NCBI RefSeq assembly: GCF_010183535.1
Contig: NC_071332.1
Location: forward strand, 7,440,001 to 7,504,000
Length of the DNA: 64,000 bases
DNA from: Caenorhabditis remanei
Lineage: Eukaryota > Nematoda > Chromadorea > Rhabditida > Rhabditidae
Direction of reading: 5' to 3'
Shown here: in pieces, positions 24,130 to 36,189 of the stretch
Numbering within the stretch: the first letter of the stretch is position 1
How the letters are laid out: each line of letters starts with the position of its first letter
Position numbers and translations under genes: made by a program
The notes under the pieces: model-generated
Database searches by the model: none
What the model saw: the letters and a program-made list of their open reading frames with translations, nothing else
Told to the model about the DNA's origin: nothing

Positions 24130-25184
24130 TCTGAAATATTCTGTCATTCAGAAAACATATAGAACACACTGAAAGAATAACAAAACAGAACTGAAATCAA
24201 AAATTCGAAAAAAGAGAAATCGAAATTAAAAACACTATCAATCAGGCGGTGACATATGCTGGCATTGGCCACCTGTATTTTTATGACTGATACTGATACG
24301 GAGAAGGAAGGTGGGAGGAGAGAGGCTGGAAAAGGAAAAAAAGAAGAAGGCGTGGGATTCCAATTCTATCACGTGGATCATTTAAGGGTGTCAGAAGAAC
24401 GAGGAAAACGAGGAAAGGATCAATGAGTAGGTGAGATCATATGATTTTGGTGCTAGAGATGCATTCTGATCTACTCAGCGAATCAAGTTTCATATGGTTT
24501 TCCAAAACTTGAATTTCGGAAATAACACATATCCGTAAGATGATTATTTTTGAAGAAAAGAAGGGAAATACCTTCTTGTCTTGTCCGCAAAGTACGAAAA
24601 TCAGTCTTTCATTTTATACGGTGGTCCAGGCGACCTCCACGACTCGTATCAAATTTCACTATTCATTCTCAAGTCTTTTTCGAATCAAATCAAGCGGCTG
24701 TCTGGCGCCAGAAAAGTTGAAACTTGGACTTGAGATAACAAGAAGATTGGACAAGAGAGGATATAAACTTTGATATCAGGTTGACTTCTTCAATCGAAAC
24801 AAACATTGCGATTTCATACTTTCCACACACACATCACTTCAAATTGAAGAACAATACGAAGGAACGAATGGAAAAGAGGACAAAGAGGAACAAGATGACC
24901 GAAGCGTATCGCTTTAATTTGCTTAATAACATGTTTTTTTGTTACCATGCGTCCCAATCTTTTTGACAGAGTGTACAATCTTTTTTAAACAGAGTGTAAT
25001 TTGTACAGCATAGTTTAATGATCGATTTGAAGGAGAAAGTTCAGCATGAATAGTTTTATATAAGAATGGGAAAATAGTCAAAATAAAGTAAAAACACACG
25101 GCAAAATGGGAAGAAAAACGTAATCACCAGTGATTAAAAATACCAAATTCGATTCACAGGAATACTCACAATCATCAATTCATA
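24130..25184. other. Intergenic
   Basis: Promoter side of the unrecognised gene and 3' flank of the UCH cluster. Open frames at 24540-24773 and 24781-24966 have no splice or domain support. Nothing else seen. Confidence 0.45.
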
Positions 25185-26027
25185 TTACTTTCCAATCAAC
25201 GCCATAGCTGAGAAGCTGAGGTTCTGGACGTTGTTCATAAGCTCTTTGACAGCGACCGATGCATCTTGGATCATGGTGGCGTCAGTAGTGGCTCCGAGAG
25301 GGCGTGGGAAGGGCGCACAAGAGTCTGAATGTCAATAATGAAGTAGAAAATATCATTTGAATCAATCCTCACCGATTTCATAGAGCTGACCGTCCTTATT
25401 GACATATGTGATGAAGTGGTAGTCCACATTATCTGGTTGTTCTGTGTCCCCTTCCTCTGCAGTCTCTTCGTGAGCCTCCGCAAGATCAGTGTCTGAAAAA
25501 AGTTGTGTTTATAAAGTTAAAAAGTTAAATATGCTTTATACCTTCAGACAACAAATCCGAACGCTCATCTTCCTTGACAAGCTTGGCCTTTGCAAACCAT
25601 TTAGCGAATTTTCCTTTTCCGAGATTGACACGATTCTCAAGGTTGGCGAGAGAATGGAAAAGGGCGAATGTTCCACAGGCATTTCCAATTTCTTCGCTTT
25701 GATTCATGAAGAAAACTCCTTCTGGTCTCTTTCCGTTCTTCTCAACCTCTTCGTATTGCTTCGAGAGAAATGCACGTGCTTCTGCACTTGGAAAACAGAG
25801 AATGAGAGCGAGTTGTGGTGTTGGGATAAATTGAAGCATCTCCTGGTCGAATGAGTAGACGTCAACACACTCGAGACCAGTCACTCCGATTTTTTTGAGA
25901 AACTGAAATTTTGCGAATAGTTTCTCATCCTATTCACAACCACATTTTTAATATAAGTACTTACTGGATTAATCGTCTCTGGGTTGGATTCCAGCGCTTG
26001 CCATCCGCCTTTGCTTTTGGTTGCCAT
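25185..26027 (-). CDS. Ubiquitin C-terminal hydrolase, tandem copy A (variant active site spacing)
   Basis: Peptidase C12 family: cleaves small adducts from the ubiquitin C-terminus. Exons: 25965-26027, 25542-25902, 25373-25492 and 25185-25324, giving 227 residues. It starts MATKSKGGWQALESNP, the usual UCH N-terminal strand. The oxyanion Gln and nucleophile Cys are in FFMNQSEEIGNACGTFALFH, the His is in YHFITYVNKDGQLYEI and the Asp is the next residue, joined across an intron, so the triad is intact. Between Gln and Cys there are seven residues instead of the five found in UCH-L1 and copy C. The segment after ERSDLL is acidic (AHEETAEEGDTEQP). Fewer introns than copies B and C: exons 2-4 of those are fused here. 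Lies 245 bp after copy B, a distance compatible with an operon but not proof. Confidence 0.88.
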
Positions 26028-26271
26028 CTTAAAGGATATAATAGTTTCCTGTAAATGTATAATAAGCAATAAAGAATGGAAATCAATTGAAAACCAAAAG
26101 TACAACGATCACTAGTTGTTATCAGATAGAAACTTTTATAGATTCCCTGGAAATTATGAATATAACAGACAAAGTATCACAAAAACCACAAAATAGAAAT
26201 ATCTATTATAAACGAGATTAAAATTAGAGTTGGAAAGTTTTTGAAACTTCAAAATGTGAGTGTAGGGGGAA

Positions 26272-27358
26272 TTATTGCTTGACAAGGGCGACAGCAGAAA
26301 ATCTGATGCTGTCAAGGGTCCCAATCAGATGCTGGCATCCCGCGCCGGAGTTTTGCACAAGATTTTCATCCGTTGCCGGGCCGACTACACGAGCAAATGA
26401 CTGACGCGAGTCTGAAAACAATTAAACTATTTGGAATGATCGAATAAAGAACGTACCAATTTCATAGAGAGTCCCGTTTTTTCCGACGTAGCACACGAAA
26501 TGCTGCCCATCTCTGCCATCTGGATTTGAGACAGCCGTTCCATTTCCCGCAGCAGTTTTGTGGATTTTCGCTAGTCCTTTATCTTAAAAATAATATAGAA
26601 ATTCATGAAAAGTCTGTTGTTTGGCAAGATGAACTCACTGTTGGCAAGAAGATTTGAACGCTCTTCAACACTGACTTTCTTTGCATCTTTGAGCCATTTT
26701 GCAAGATGACCATTGCCTACAAATAGAAGATGTTTTTTCCAGCAACAATTGTCATCATGCGGAAAATTTGTAATCGGGCAGAGGAGCGCGATTGCATTGA
26801 ACGTTAGCGGGAAAGTTGAATTTAAAAAGTACAATTGACAGGGTGATTGTCATTAAAAACATTTCGTACGTTCTTCTAGTTTCAAACGTACCTAGATCAA
26901 TACGTTCTTCGAGATTGGTAAGCGAGTGGATGAGAGCAAAGCTTCCACAAGCGTTTCCGATTTCCTCGCTTTGTTTCATGAAGAAAATTGACTCCTCCGG
27001 TTCTTTCAATTCAGAGTACATTTGTCTAATGTTTTCTCTAACCTGAATAATTTAATGTCATCAATTGAGATTATGTTTTCAAAGCATTTAACCTCTGGGT
27101 TATACGGAAAGCACAGAATTACAGCATATTGCTCATTTCCGATGGAATCATCATCGAATCCGACTACATCGACCGCCTTGATGCCACTCACTCCCATGTT
27201 TTCGATCATCTGAAAATAGGATAAAATTAAGGGAAATTGAACTACCAACAAACAGTATTGATCAAACTCGGATCGGATGGCAGCGGATTCCATTTCGACT
27301 CGACCGGAGCATTAGGTCCTTTGAAGCATGAGAGTCTTTCCATGAGATATGAGAGCAT
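26272..27358 (-). CDS. Ubiquitin C-terminal hydrolase, tandem copy B
   Basis: Peptidase C12 paralogue. Exons: 27254-27358, 27093-27209, 26892-27042, 26639-26716, 26457-26582 and 26272-26411, giving 238 residues. Same intron positions as copy C, so the two derive from one duplication. Active-site residues: Gln and Cys in FFMKQSEEIGNACGSFALIH (the same two-residue insertion as copy A), His in QHFVCYVGKNGTLYEI and Asp across the following intron. The N-terminus is about 18 residues longer than copy C (MLSYLMERLSCFKGPNAPVE), with a second in-frame ATG at 27343 as the alternative start. The acceptor before exon 5 ends TTTTTAAG rather than CAG. Stop at 26272; C-terminus FSAVALVKQ, the usual UCH ending. 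Confidence 0.87.
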
Positions 27359-27947
27359 CTTCAGAATGACAGAAGGTTATTCTTTTTCTGTTTGAATGCG
27401 AAGAGGCCCGAGAACAAATTTGATCTACATTTTAGTTCCCGCAATCGAAAAACAAAAATAAATTTGTAAGTCTAGAAAGCTACAAAATTTATAGCTTCGA
27501 CTGACGTACTGACCATAAAATGACGGGCAAAGCGAACTTGTTGTAAATACTAGGAAAATTACGTTGTTCAACTTTTGTGTTAGAATATGCTATTTATCGA
27601 AATTTTTTTTCTCCAACGAACCGGACCGGATCGGTCCAACATTTATAAATTTTTATATTTCCTACCGGGATATTGGCAAACAGCTATCTTTGTTTTTTGT
27701 TGTCATCTGAAATATTCATGAAATCGAGTAATAGCGTTTGATTTTCATATTTCCAAATAAATTATTGGGAATCGTTTGATAACCGAAGGCATAGCAACTT
27801 CCCCTTATTTAATGAATTATTTATAGATATGCGGAGAAGCAATAAATTACAATTTTACAAAGTAGCAAATTACAAAAATCACAGGCTTAAAGCGGGATTA
27901 AAGCGGGTCAATTTTTCGGAATGGAAAGATTGGAGAATCGGAAAGAG

Positions 27948-28951
27948 TTATTGATCGACGAGAGCGATCGCAGAGAAGCTGACATTGTCGAGTTTCTCGA
28001 TGAGATGTTGACACGCTGCTCCGGCATCCTTCACGAGAGTTTCATCGGAAGTCGTTCCGATTTCACGAGCAAATGGCCGACGGGAATCTGGAAGATATAT
28101 TATTATTTAAATATATTTTTAAAGATATGCTTACCAATCTCGTAAAGAGTTCCGTTCTTTCCGACGTAGCAGATGAAATGATGCTCGACTTTGCCAGTTG
28201 GAGCGGTTTGTCCGCCGGTCGCAGCCGCATCATGAATTCCAGCCAGTTCGGTATCTGAAAATTAATTCTGTTGGAAAAAGAAAATTTTTAAATTTTTCAA
28301 GTTGATCTCACTGTTGGCAAGCAGATCCGAGCGTTCCTCAACTCCAACTTTCTTCGCCTCGACGAGCCATTTAGCGAACGAACCATCTCCTATAAGAAAA
28401 ATTTCAATTCATTTTGGAAATAGCAATTTTAGAATCGGACAGACGGAGTGTTTGCAAAACATGTTTGTCTATTAGTTTTTGTCTATATTATATGATAAAC
28501 TTCTTTTTTCTCAATTTACCCAAATTGATGCGGCCCTCGAGATTAGCGAGCGAGTGGAAGAGTGCGAAGGTTCCACATGCGTTGGAGATTTTTTGTTTCA
28601 TGAAGAAAACGGAATCGTCCGCTGGTTTCGCTTGCTCGTAAATCGGCTTCATGATTTCATCGACCTAAATTATTCTGTGTAATCCATGTTCATCTTATCG
28701 TGTCATTCTAAAACATCACACCTTCTTGTATTCCGGGAAGCAAAGAAGGACAGCATACTGCGGTTTTCCGATAGATTCGTCTTCGAAGAACAGTACATCG
28801 ACCGTCTTGACGCCACTCACTCCCATTTTTTCGATCATCTAAAAACGGAGGAGAGAATTAAATTAGATTGAATAGGCGACGACTACGCCGGACGACGAAC
28901 CGGATTGATGACACTTGGATTGGATTCAAGCGGAGTCCACGATGCGGCCAT
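27948..28951 (-). CDS. ubh-1: Ubiquitin C-terminal hydrolase UBH-1, tandem copy C
   Basis: Peptidase C12 (UCH-L1/L3 type) deubiquitinase. Exons: 28901-28951, 28722-28838, 28520-28664, 28312-28389, 28135-28254 and 27948-28087, giving 216 residues, the length I recall for C. elegans UBH-1. Starts MAASWTPLESNPSVINP. Gln and Cys are in FFMKQKISNACGTFALFHSL with the canonical spacing, His in EHHFICYVGKNGTLYEI, and Asp completed across the last intron followed by SRRPFAREIG. C-terminus FSAIALVDQ. This copy keeps the ancestral active-site geometry, so I take it as the orthologue, with A and B as derived paralogues. A pyrimidine-rich TTTTCCAG lies just upstream of the ATG, consistent with trans-splicing. 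Confidence 0.9.
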
Positions 28952-29729
28952 TTTGAGGCAGAAGAGATGGTTCTGGAAAACTGAACACATATTAAAGAAA
29001 AATGAATCTCTTCAGTGGAATGAAACGAGGATATTTCTTTAAAAAATGCATTCACTTCTTATACGATAGTGCACTTTATATATTTCTTCGAGAGCGAATA
29101 ACGGGAATTCAACTATATAATGATGAGAAGCAGACAATATTCGAATTCTCTAAAATTCACTCAGAGGTTGCTCCAATTTTAATCCGATGTAATATCTCCA
29201 CGGAGTCTACGTTTTAAAGGAAATTTTCAGTAAAGAAATAAGAACTGCGTTTTATTAATCTTTTTTGAATAAGTAGAGAAATGAGAGGAAGCAAAAGGGG
29301 AAAAAGACAAACGGATCAATGCATTGTGAGTGGCGAGAAGCAGCAACGGCGAGAGAAGGCGTGACAACGCCCGGAGCGAACACACACTCACACTCAACCG
29401 GCACCGACTGGCTCCCGGCCGCTGGGCACGATGTCGCCTTAATTACGTGTGGTGGCAGAGTCCGAAATGAAATGCGTGAGGGGATGAAAAGCGATGGTGA
29501 TGAAAACAAAAGAGAAAAAGGGAACCCATAGGAAGAAGTGACTTACATATACATATTTTAGAGGAAGGCAATATTTTAGTTCAACAAGTACTGAATAGGG
29601 GGGCTTTGAAGGCAGAGACTGCTGGTTTGGGTAACTATGAAAATAAAACAATTCGTAATTTGGAAATATAAAACTGTAATAACAACAGGCACATGAAAAA
29701 AACAATTGGATCTGGGAAATAGTTCAAAA
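28952..29729. other. Intergenic between ubh-1 and dpy-11
   Basis: Promoter side of the UCH cluster and 3' flank of dpy-11. A GC-richer patch at about 29320-29460 stands out but shows no gene, tRNA or exon that I can support. Confidence 0.4.
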
Positions 29730-30847
29730 TTACTTGGTTTTCTTAGTTTCTTTGGTGTTGTTATTATTTCCATTTTTCTTTGTTGGAGATTCAGTTCCAG
29801 AATCCTTCTTGGTGTCCTTCTTCTCAGTCTTCTTTGCTTGTTGTGACTTTCTTGGTCCAGTTGGGAAGACTTGATCAATGATAATGACGATGAACTGAAA
29901 TTATCATCAATATTTTTCGGTCAGTTAAAAAAAACTCACGAATCCAAGAACACATCCAAGTGCGAGAGTGACTCCAGCGAAGAGACCGTAGCTGGCCCAT
30001 GATGGAATTCCCTTATCCTCGACAAGATGGTTGTGCAAGTCACGGACAGCCATCGAGAGCTTGAAGAAGACGGCGACGACAGCCATTCTGAAAACAGAAT
30101 ATTCTCAAATATGTTACGAATTGAACAAAGAAACATACTGCTTGGAGTTAGGGTGCTTGTAGTCTGGAACTGGATCGATCACACGGTATTTCTTATCCTC
30201 AACGAATGAGATGAAGTCGCTCTTATCACGGGTTCCAGAATACTGACGGAAGACTCCATCCTTGACGCTGAAATAGAAAAACTGTGACTTTCTATTCATA
30301 TTACTGTGAGTTCGAATTGTTTCGTAAAAACTTACTGATAAATTGTTGGAAGAGCAGTGACGAGGAATCTTCCGGAGAGTCCTGGGTTGACAGTGACATC
30401 AACTTCTCCTACTTTGATTCCAAGATCGTCAGACCAGTCGGCGAATGCGTTCCATGCCTTTTGAAGATCCTTGCAAGCTGGGCACCATGGAGCGTGGCTG
30501 AAATTGATCAGTTGTTTTGATAAGACTAGCGTTTTATGGGCATAATTATGCATAAGTATTATGCATAAGTAGAAAATCATAGATTTTTCACAATAGCTTT
30601 TGGAAACGCAAATGACATATATTTTTCTTTTCTTGAATGCTTCAAAGATAAAATCTTCAAGTACTATACTACAAGTACTATTGAAGCAATGTCTTTCTAA
30701 TCAAACTTACAATTCGATCATCCACTCTCCTTTCAAAAGGTCTTCCCAGTTTTCTTCATTGAGGAAGATGAGTTTGGAGGATCTAGTCGGTCCGGCGGAA
30801 GCACTGGCGACTACAAGTCCGAGCACGGCGAGCAATCGGAGCAGCAT
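29730..30847 (-). CDS. dpy-11: DPY-11, ER membrane thioredoxin-like protein (TMX1 family)
   Basis: Transmembrane thiol-disulfide oxidoreductase of the secretory pathway; in C. elegans it is needed in hypodermis for body and ray morphology. Exons: 30711-30847, 30336-30497, 30139-30267, 29940-30087 and 29730-29894, giving 246 residues, the size I recall for DPY-11. Residues 1-18 form a signal peptide (LLRLLAVLGLVVASASA). The thioredoxin domain has EFHAPWCPACKDLQKAW, with the CPAC redox pair, and the cis-Pro in TALPTIY. A membrane segment follows near residue 175 (YGLFAGVTLALGCVLGF, then FIVIIID). The cytosolic tail is Lys-rich and ends KKTK, a di-lysine ER retrieval motif. The ATG follows TTTTCCAGA, a trans-splice acceptor. 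Confidence 0.94.
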
Positions 30848-32610
30848 TCTGGAAAACAGCTTTTCGAAATATATGAATGATATAAAAGAGAGGGAGAAGG
30901 AAGTAAGAGAAGAATGAATAAACATAAAAAGCGGAAGAAAACGATGGAAATGAAAAGAAGCTAAGGAATGGTGTGAAGAGAAGACACAAGAAGAAGATGG
31001 ACGACGGATGGATATATCTCGGCGGTGTACGGTCGGCAGACACGCACACGCATTATCGCCGTCGCCGCAGTTCGTTTTGCAGTTCGGAAAGAGAAAGAGA
31101 TGGCTACCGGTTTCTTCTTAAGCCACGTATTACTAGCCAAGATGTACGAGAACAGAGAAAACGATCAAAACATGAAGAGTAGAGAAAAGTAGAACTGTGA
31201 AACCCGTATACTCGTTAGTTGTTTGTTTGGAAAGAGTCAGATTATGGTCGCCAAATCCATCTTAAAATGATAATTTTGATTTTTGTAAATAAATTTTTTT
31301 GCTCGAGCTCGCAAAAGGAAACGATTTTGGAAAGAAAGAAAATGTTATAATGCTTGCAAGCACGCTTGTGGTAAGTAGTTCACAGTAACCTGAACTTGAA
31401 GGAACGTTTCTGTCAAAGCCCATCTTGCGGCATGACCAAGTGAAACAAAAAATAATGAACGTTTCCACTTGAATATTAGGAAAAAAATCGAAAAGGAAGC
31501 TTTAAAAATGTTCACAATAAGCTTCTCTTTTTTGTTGAACATTTCAGTATTTCAGAACTGAACTGTAAAAGTCTGCTAATAACATCTTATTCTGCGTAAG
31601 CTCGATGTTCTCTTGTAACATGATTGTTACGCTCTCATCAAAAAGAAACTGTGATGAGTACGTACCAAATAAGGAGAGCATGCAATGAAAGGGAGGGGGA
31701 AGTCGCATCTTCGCCGCTCAGGGTCAAGGATATCCTCCCATCGTCCGGTTAGGTACGCACATACACACTAAAAACAACTTATCTCTTCTATTGTACAGAA
31801 GACACGTCGTACCGATCTGCGATTATCGATCGAGCTTTGTGGATAACTAGGTCTTCCCGACGTTTATTAATGATAGCGTCTGTGATAGCGACCGATTAGA
31901 AAAAACAGCGATTTGGGTCAAGCGAAGATGAGAATCAACAATCGGATTTCTCCTCTGTTTGCAAGTAATGCACGTTCCAAAGATAACAGATTTTGTATGA
32001 ATAAGCTCAGTTTTGGGGAGATAACAAATGTGCAAAGCGGAAATTAAATATGCCGAAAATGTTTTGTAATCTAGGATAACTCTAGCTATTTATAACATCA
32101 AATTTTAATAAATCCTATACATAAATTCTGAATATTGTGTTTCATCGATCAGATATAAATCGAAAAAAAAGGAAACACTGACGCTCGGATACAGGTCGTT
32201 GTTCAATGCGGAAGGAATAAAATCGACGGATTGCTGGAATGAATGGTCAACATACCGCCCTCTCCCCCCTCATTTCACGACTTCTCGCAATTCTCTCGCC
32301 CCTTAAAACCTGCTTTCTATGCAGATGATTTGGCTGCTTTTTTTTTTTCTGCAACACCATATCCTCCACGTCTACAAACTGATTGGCTGAGAAGCCTTCT
32401 TGCAATAGATATAGGAGATCAGAACAGAAATGACTAGTTATTGGAAGAAAGAAAACGAATGAAACAATTTGGAATTCGGATGCAATACTTTCATTGTACA
32501 ATGACTGAATACATTTATAATACGACAAGACACGAACGACCTACTTTTTCTTTACATTATTTAGGAAACATTTGAGGTTAGAAAAAGGGTATTACAAAAG
32601 CAAAAAATAT
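30848..32610. other. Intergenic between dpy-11 and mdh-1
   Basis: About 1.8 kb holding the dpy-11 promoter and the mdh-1 3' flank. The segment 31020-31080 is GC-richer with CG-rich triplets (CGCCGTCGCCGCAG), likely close to the dpy-11 transcription start. No exon or RNA gene supported. Confidence 0.4.
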
Positions 32611-33671
32611 TTAGATGTTAGCATCGTCGCAAGCCTTGAGAGCATCATCTCTTTCCTCCTCGAGTTCCTTGGTGGTAGCAGCGATCTTTCCCTTGGCGAA
32701 ATCGTCAAAGTTGAGTCCTTGAACGATCTTCCATTCACGAGTAGCCCCATCGATGGTGACTGGGAATGAGAAGATGAGTCCTTGTGGGATTCCGTAGGAT
32801 CCATCTGATGGAACAGCCATCGAGACGTATTGTCCAGCCTTGGTTCCGAAGTGCCAGTCATGGATGTGATCGCAGGCAGCCTTAGCAGCAGACATGGCAG
32901 ATGAGAGCTTTCTCTTCTCGATGATGACTCCTCCACGTTTTTGGACGGTGGCGATGAATGGTCCTTGAAGGAATGCGTTGTCTCCGACAGCGGAGTAAGC
33001 ATCGGTCTCAGTTCCGTTCTTGTTGACGGTGGCGTGAGTCACATCTGGGAATTGAGTTCCAGAGTGGTTTCCCCAGATGATAACGTTCTTGACGTCTCCG
33101 ATGGTGGTTCCTGTCTTAAGAGCAAGTTGAGCGAGGGCACGGTTATGGTCCAAGCGAGTCATGGCAGAGAAGTTCTTGGCTGGAATCTTTCCGGCGGCAT
33201 ATTTGGCAGCGATGAAGGCGTTGGTGTTTGCTGGGTTTCCAACGACGATGATCTGAAATTGAAATTTGTTCAATGGTTTTTATAATTCACGGCTACCTTG
33301 GTGGTTGGCTTGGCATACTCAGCAAGAGCTTTTCCCTGAGACTTGAAGATCTTGACGTTGGCGGCAAGAAGATCCTTGCGCTCCATTCCCTCGCGTCTTG
33401 GCATTGCTCCAACGAGGAAAGCGTAATCGATTCCAGTGAATGCAGCCTTCTCCTCGGTGACAGCCTCGACGCTGTGAAGAGTTGGGAGAGCACAATCTTG
33501 GAGCTCGAAAACAACTCCTTCGAGAACATTGGCGCATTGTGGAACATCGAGGAGGACGAGTTGCACTGGTTGTTCCTTTCCGAAGACGGTTCCGTCGGCG
33601 ATACGGATTACAATGGAGTATCCGATCTGGCCAGCGGCTCCAGTAACCAAAACGCGAAGTGGGGCAGTCAT
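32611..33671 (-). CDS. mdh-1: Cytosolic malate dehydrogenase
   Basis: Interconverts malate and oxaloacetate with NAD, serving the malate-aspartate shuttle. Two exons, 33297-33671 and 32611-33252, giving 338 residues. The Rossmann motif is [11 protein letters not shown] near the N-terminus, the NAD-ribose Asp lies in LVLLDVPQ, the mobile loop with two substrate Arg is [14 protein letters not shown], the NPAN motif is in [16 protein letters not shown] holds the Asp that assists catalysis, and the catalytic His is in [11 protein letters not shown]. There is no transit peptide, and the sequence is the cytosolic (MDH1) class rather than mitochondrial. The ATG follows TTTCAGA, so trans-splicing is likely. 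Codon use is strongly biased to C-ending codons, as for a highly expressed gene. Confidence 0.96.
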
Positions 33672-35538
33672 TCTGAAATTTTTTAAATGAGATAAATATG
33701 AAACGTTTCAAAGAAAACGAGAAGTGTGGTTTTTAGTCGTAAAAAAGATTTCAATCGAAGTGTTTCCGAGAAAAGAAGTGCCAACTCGCACGTTTTTAGG
33801 CGAGCAAAGATGAAAAAGGAAAAAAAAAGAGACGAGAATCGAGTGGCGCTACAATGAAAACATGCCAAACTGTTGTCTAATCGAGAAAACTGTGAAGATG
33901 ATAAGATTGGAGAGGTGATTTCCAACGGAGCGCCTCGAGTAGAAAAACCAAACAGAAATAATAAAAAAACAACAAAATAGATGTCCAGCGAGACAAGACG
34001 AGCAGAGTAACAGCGAGAGAGTGTGCGCGTGTAAGAGAGTGTTAGCGCCGCCCGTCGTTTTCTCTCGTTTCACTGTCCAAAAAGACTCGCACTCTCAACT
34101 TGTAAACAAACCAACCGAATCGACCCTCGAACGTTTTGAATCGATGGAATTTTTTTGAAACGAAAACCATTAAAACATGAAAAATAATGTTGCTTCAGAA
34201 TTTAAACTCAACAGATTTCGAAAGTCGGAAAGGTTTTTTTTCTAATTTCTAGAAATAAGCTTTGTGACAGAAACTTTGAAAGAAATGGCGGGATAATATT
34301 TCGCAGAATGACGATGTTTCGTTGTGTTCTTTATAAAGAGAACAGCACGAAACCAATGAGTGAACGAATACACTAATGGTTGGCCTACCAAACGGTCAAC
34401 TGTCGAAGGATAAAATCAAAAGAGCAAACAAAGCAACATCTAGATGATTATCGAAGGGGTCTGCCAATGACCCATAGAACAGGTCTGTTGTAAAAAATAA
34501 GAGAGAAGAGAACCCAGAGATGACAGAAGAGTTGTTGTTTGTCACGTAAACTGGCTGAGAGAATACTCGCCACAAGAGACGAGGTCTTCACAAAAGAGAA
34601 GAAGAAGAGCAAAGCTAGTTGCAAGATTGAGATTTTGGGGAGACGTGGAAAATAGAATTGCGCGGATTCTGAGAACTTTTATAGGAGAAAGAAAAATAAA
34701 GGTCACACAAATAAATAGAGTAGAGAACGTGAAAGTTCAAAGAACAAAATCACAAATGACGTGCTGGACATTGATAAGTGTTCAGAGTTTACTAGACATC
34801 ATTGATCATAGAAAATTGTGTTTCGGTTGGATTAGGGTAACCTGAAACTGTTGTCAGAAGTTTGCTCTATCAGGTTCTGGAAGTTCGGATGAGTTGGCAG
34901 TATGATCTGGAAAACAGTTTCTCAGCTTGAACAAAACATCCCAATGCTGGAAAAGAATCCAAATAAACTGAAATAAATCTCAAAACAAATTGTGGACACA
35001 TCAAACATACATGCAGTGCCTTTCAAATCCACTGATTCATCAAACCGCTCAATAGTTTTCTGACAACCAGCTGGATGAAGCTAGAACATTACAGATCAAG
35101 TTTTTATCACTGCCTTCATTGAAATTCAAAGTAATACAATCTACATGATATTATCTAATCGAAGTGTACACCGTTATTCCAGAACAATCCATAAAAGATT
35201 GAAATCAACTCATAATTCATTGTTCTTCTGTCATAATCTCAGTTGCCAAGTCTCCTTTCACCCGCTATTGTCTTCCTTTCCAGGAGATACGATATGATTG
35301 ATTTTGGGTGAACGACCCCCCTCCTGTCCACCCCGCCATAAATATGTATCTCGGACTACAGAAGACAACAGACAACATTCATTCATCCTTGTGTCTTCAC
35401 GAGCGAGCAGTCTCATTCGTTTTTATTCGTTGCCTTGTTGATTGAGTCTTTAGGACCATCTGAAGACTGCACCGGAATCCTCTTCACATTGTTTTTATTC
35501 TCACTAAATTGTATACAAATTAATTAACTACATTCCAG
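33672..35538. other. Intergenic upstream of mdh-1
   Basis: Divergent promoter region. A GC-richer patch at 33985-34070 (GTGTGCGCGTGTAAGAG, then GCGCCGCCCGTCG) probably marks the mdh-1 promoter. The rest is AT-rich. No gene seen. Confidence 0.4.
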
Positions 35539-36071
35539 ATGTCTCGTCTCATCGTCATTGCCCTTCTCGGGCTATTTGCGAGCCAAGTTCTGGCCATCAC
35601 CAGTGAGTTTCCAATATTTTTATATGATTTCTTTTTCTTTCTGAACTAGACTTTAGTCTCGTCCAGAAAAAAAACCTACAATAAGTGGTTACCAAGCATT
35701 CCTTTTTCTTTCCAGGTTGGTCAGCTGTCTCCACAAATGGAGTCAACACCGTCGGAACCTATGGAACTTCTGTCGGTGGAGCAGGTCTCGGAGGGCCAGG
35801 AGTTGGAGGGCCAGGAGTTGGAGGGCCAGGATACGGCGGACCAGGATACGGAGGACCAGGATACGGACCATACGGAAGGTATAAAAAATTCTGTGTTTCC
35901 TATTTTGTAAAAAGTATCATTCCCAGATACGGAGGAGGCGGATACGGTGGATACGGAAGATACGGACGTTACGGATACGGAGGATATGGACCAAGACCAT
36001 TCGGACCACATCATCACCATCACGGACCCCCACCACCTCCACCACCACCATATTATGGAAGACCATTCTAA
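35539..36071 (+). CDS. Secreted Gly/Tyr/His-rich repeat protein
   Basis: Exons: 35539-35602, 35716-35878 and 35927-36071, giving 123 residues; phases join. The ATG directly follows ATTCCAG. Residues 1-18 are a signal peptide (MSRLIVIALLGLFASQVLA). The mature part is low complexity: a GVGGPG/YGGPGYGG repeat block, then GYGGYGRYGRYGYGGYG, then a run of five His and a run of eight Pro, ending YYGRPF. This resembles nematode Gly/Tyr-rich antimicrobial or cuticle-associated peptides (NLP/caenacin style YGGYGR repeats), but repeats of this kind evolve freely, so function is unproven. Upstream sequence at 35340-35480 looks like the promoter. AATAAA at 36198 may end its transcript. Confidence 0.75.
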
Positions 36072-36189
36072 ATGTTCGCGTGACACCATCAATAATATTA
36101 TCAATATTGTATTTCTCTCTCGAATTTATTCGCCCAATTCTTTGTTATTTTGGCGTCGTTCTGTATGTTTATAAAACAAAATAATTGGT

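Noticed and set aside
25489..25854. 121-residue plus-strand open frame
   Set aside because: Antisense shadow of UCH copy A.
33273..33686. 137-residue plus-strand open frame over mdh-1
   Set aside because: Exact antisense of the well-supported malate dehydrogenase exon; arises from its codon bias.
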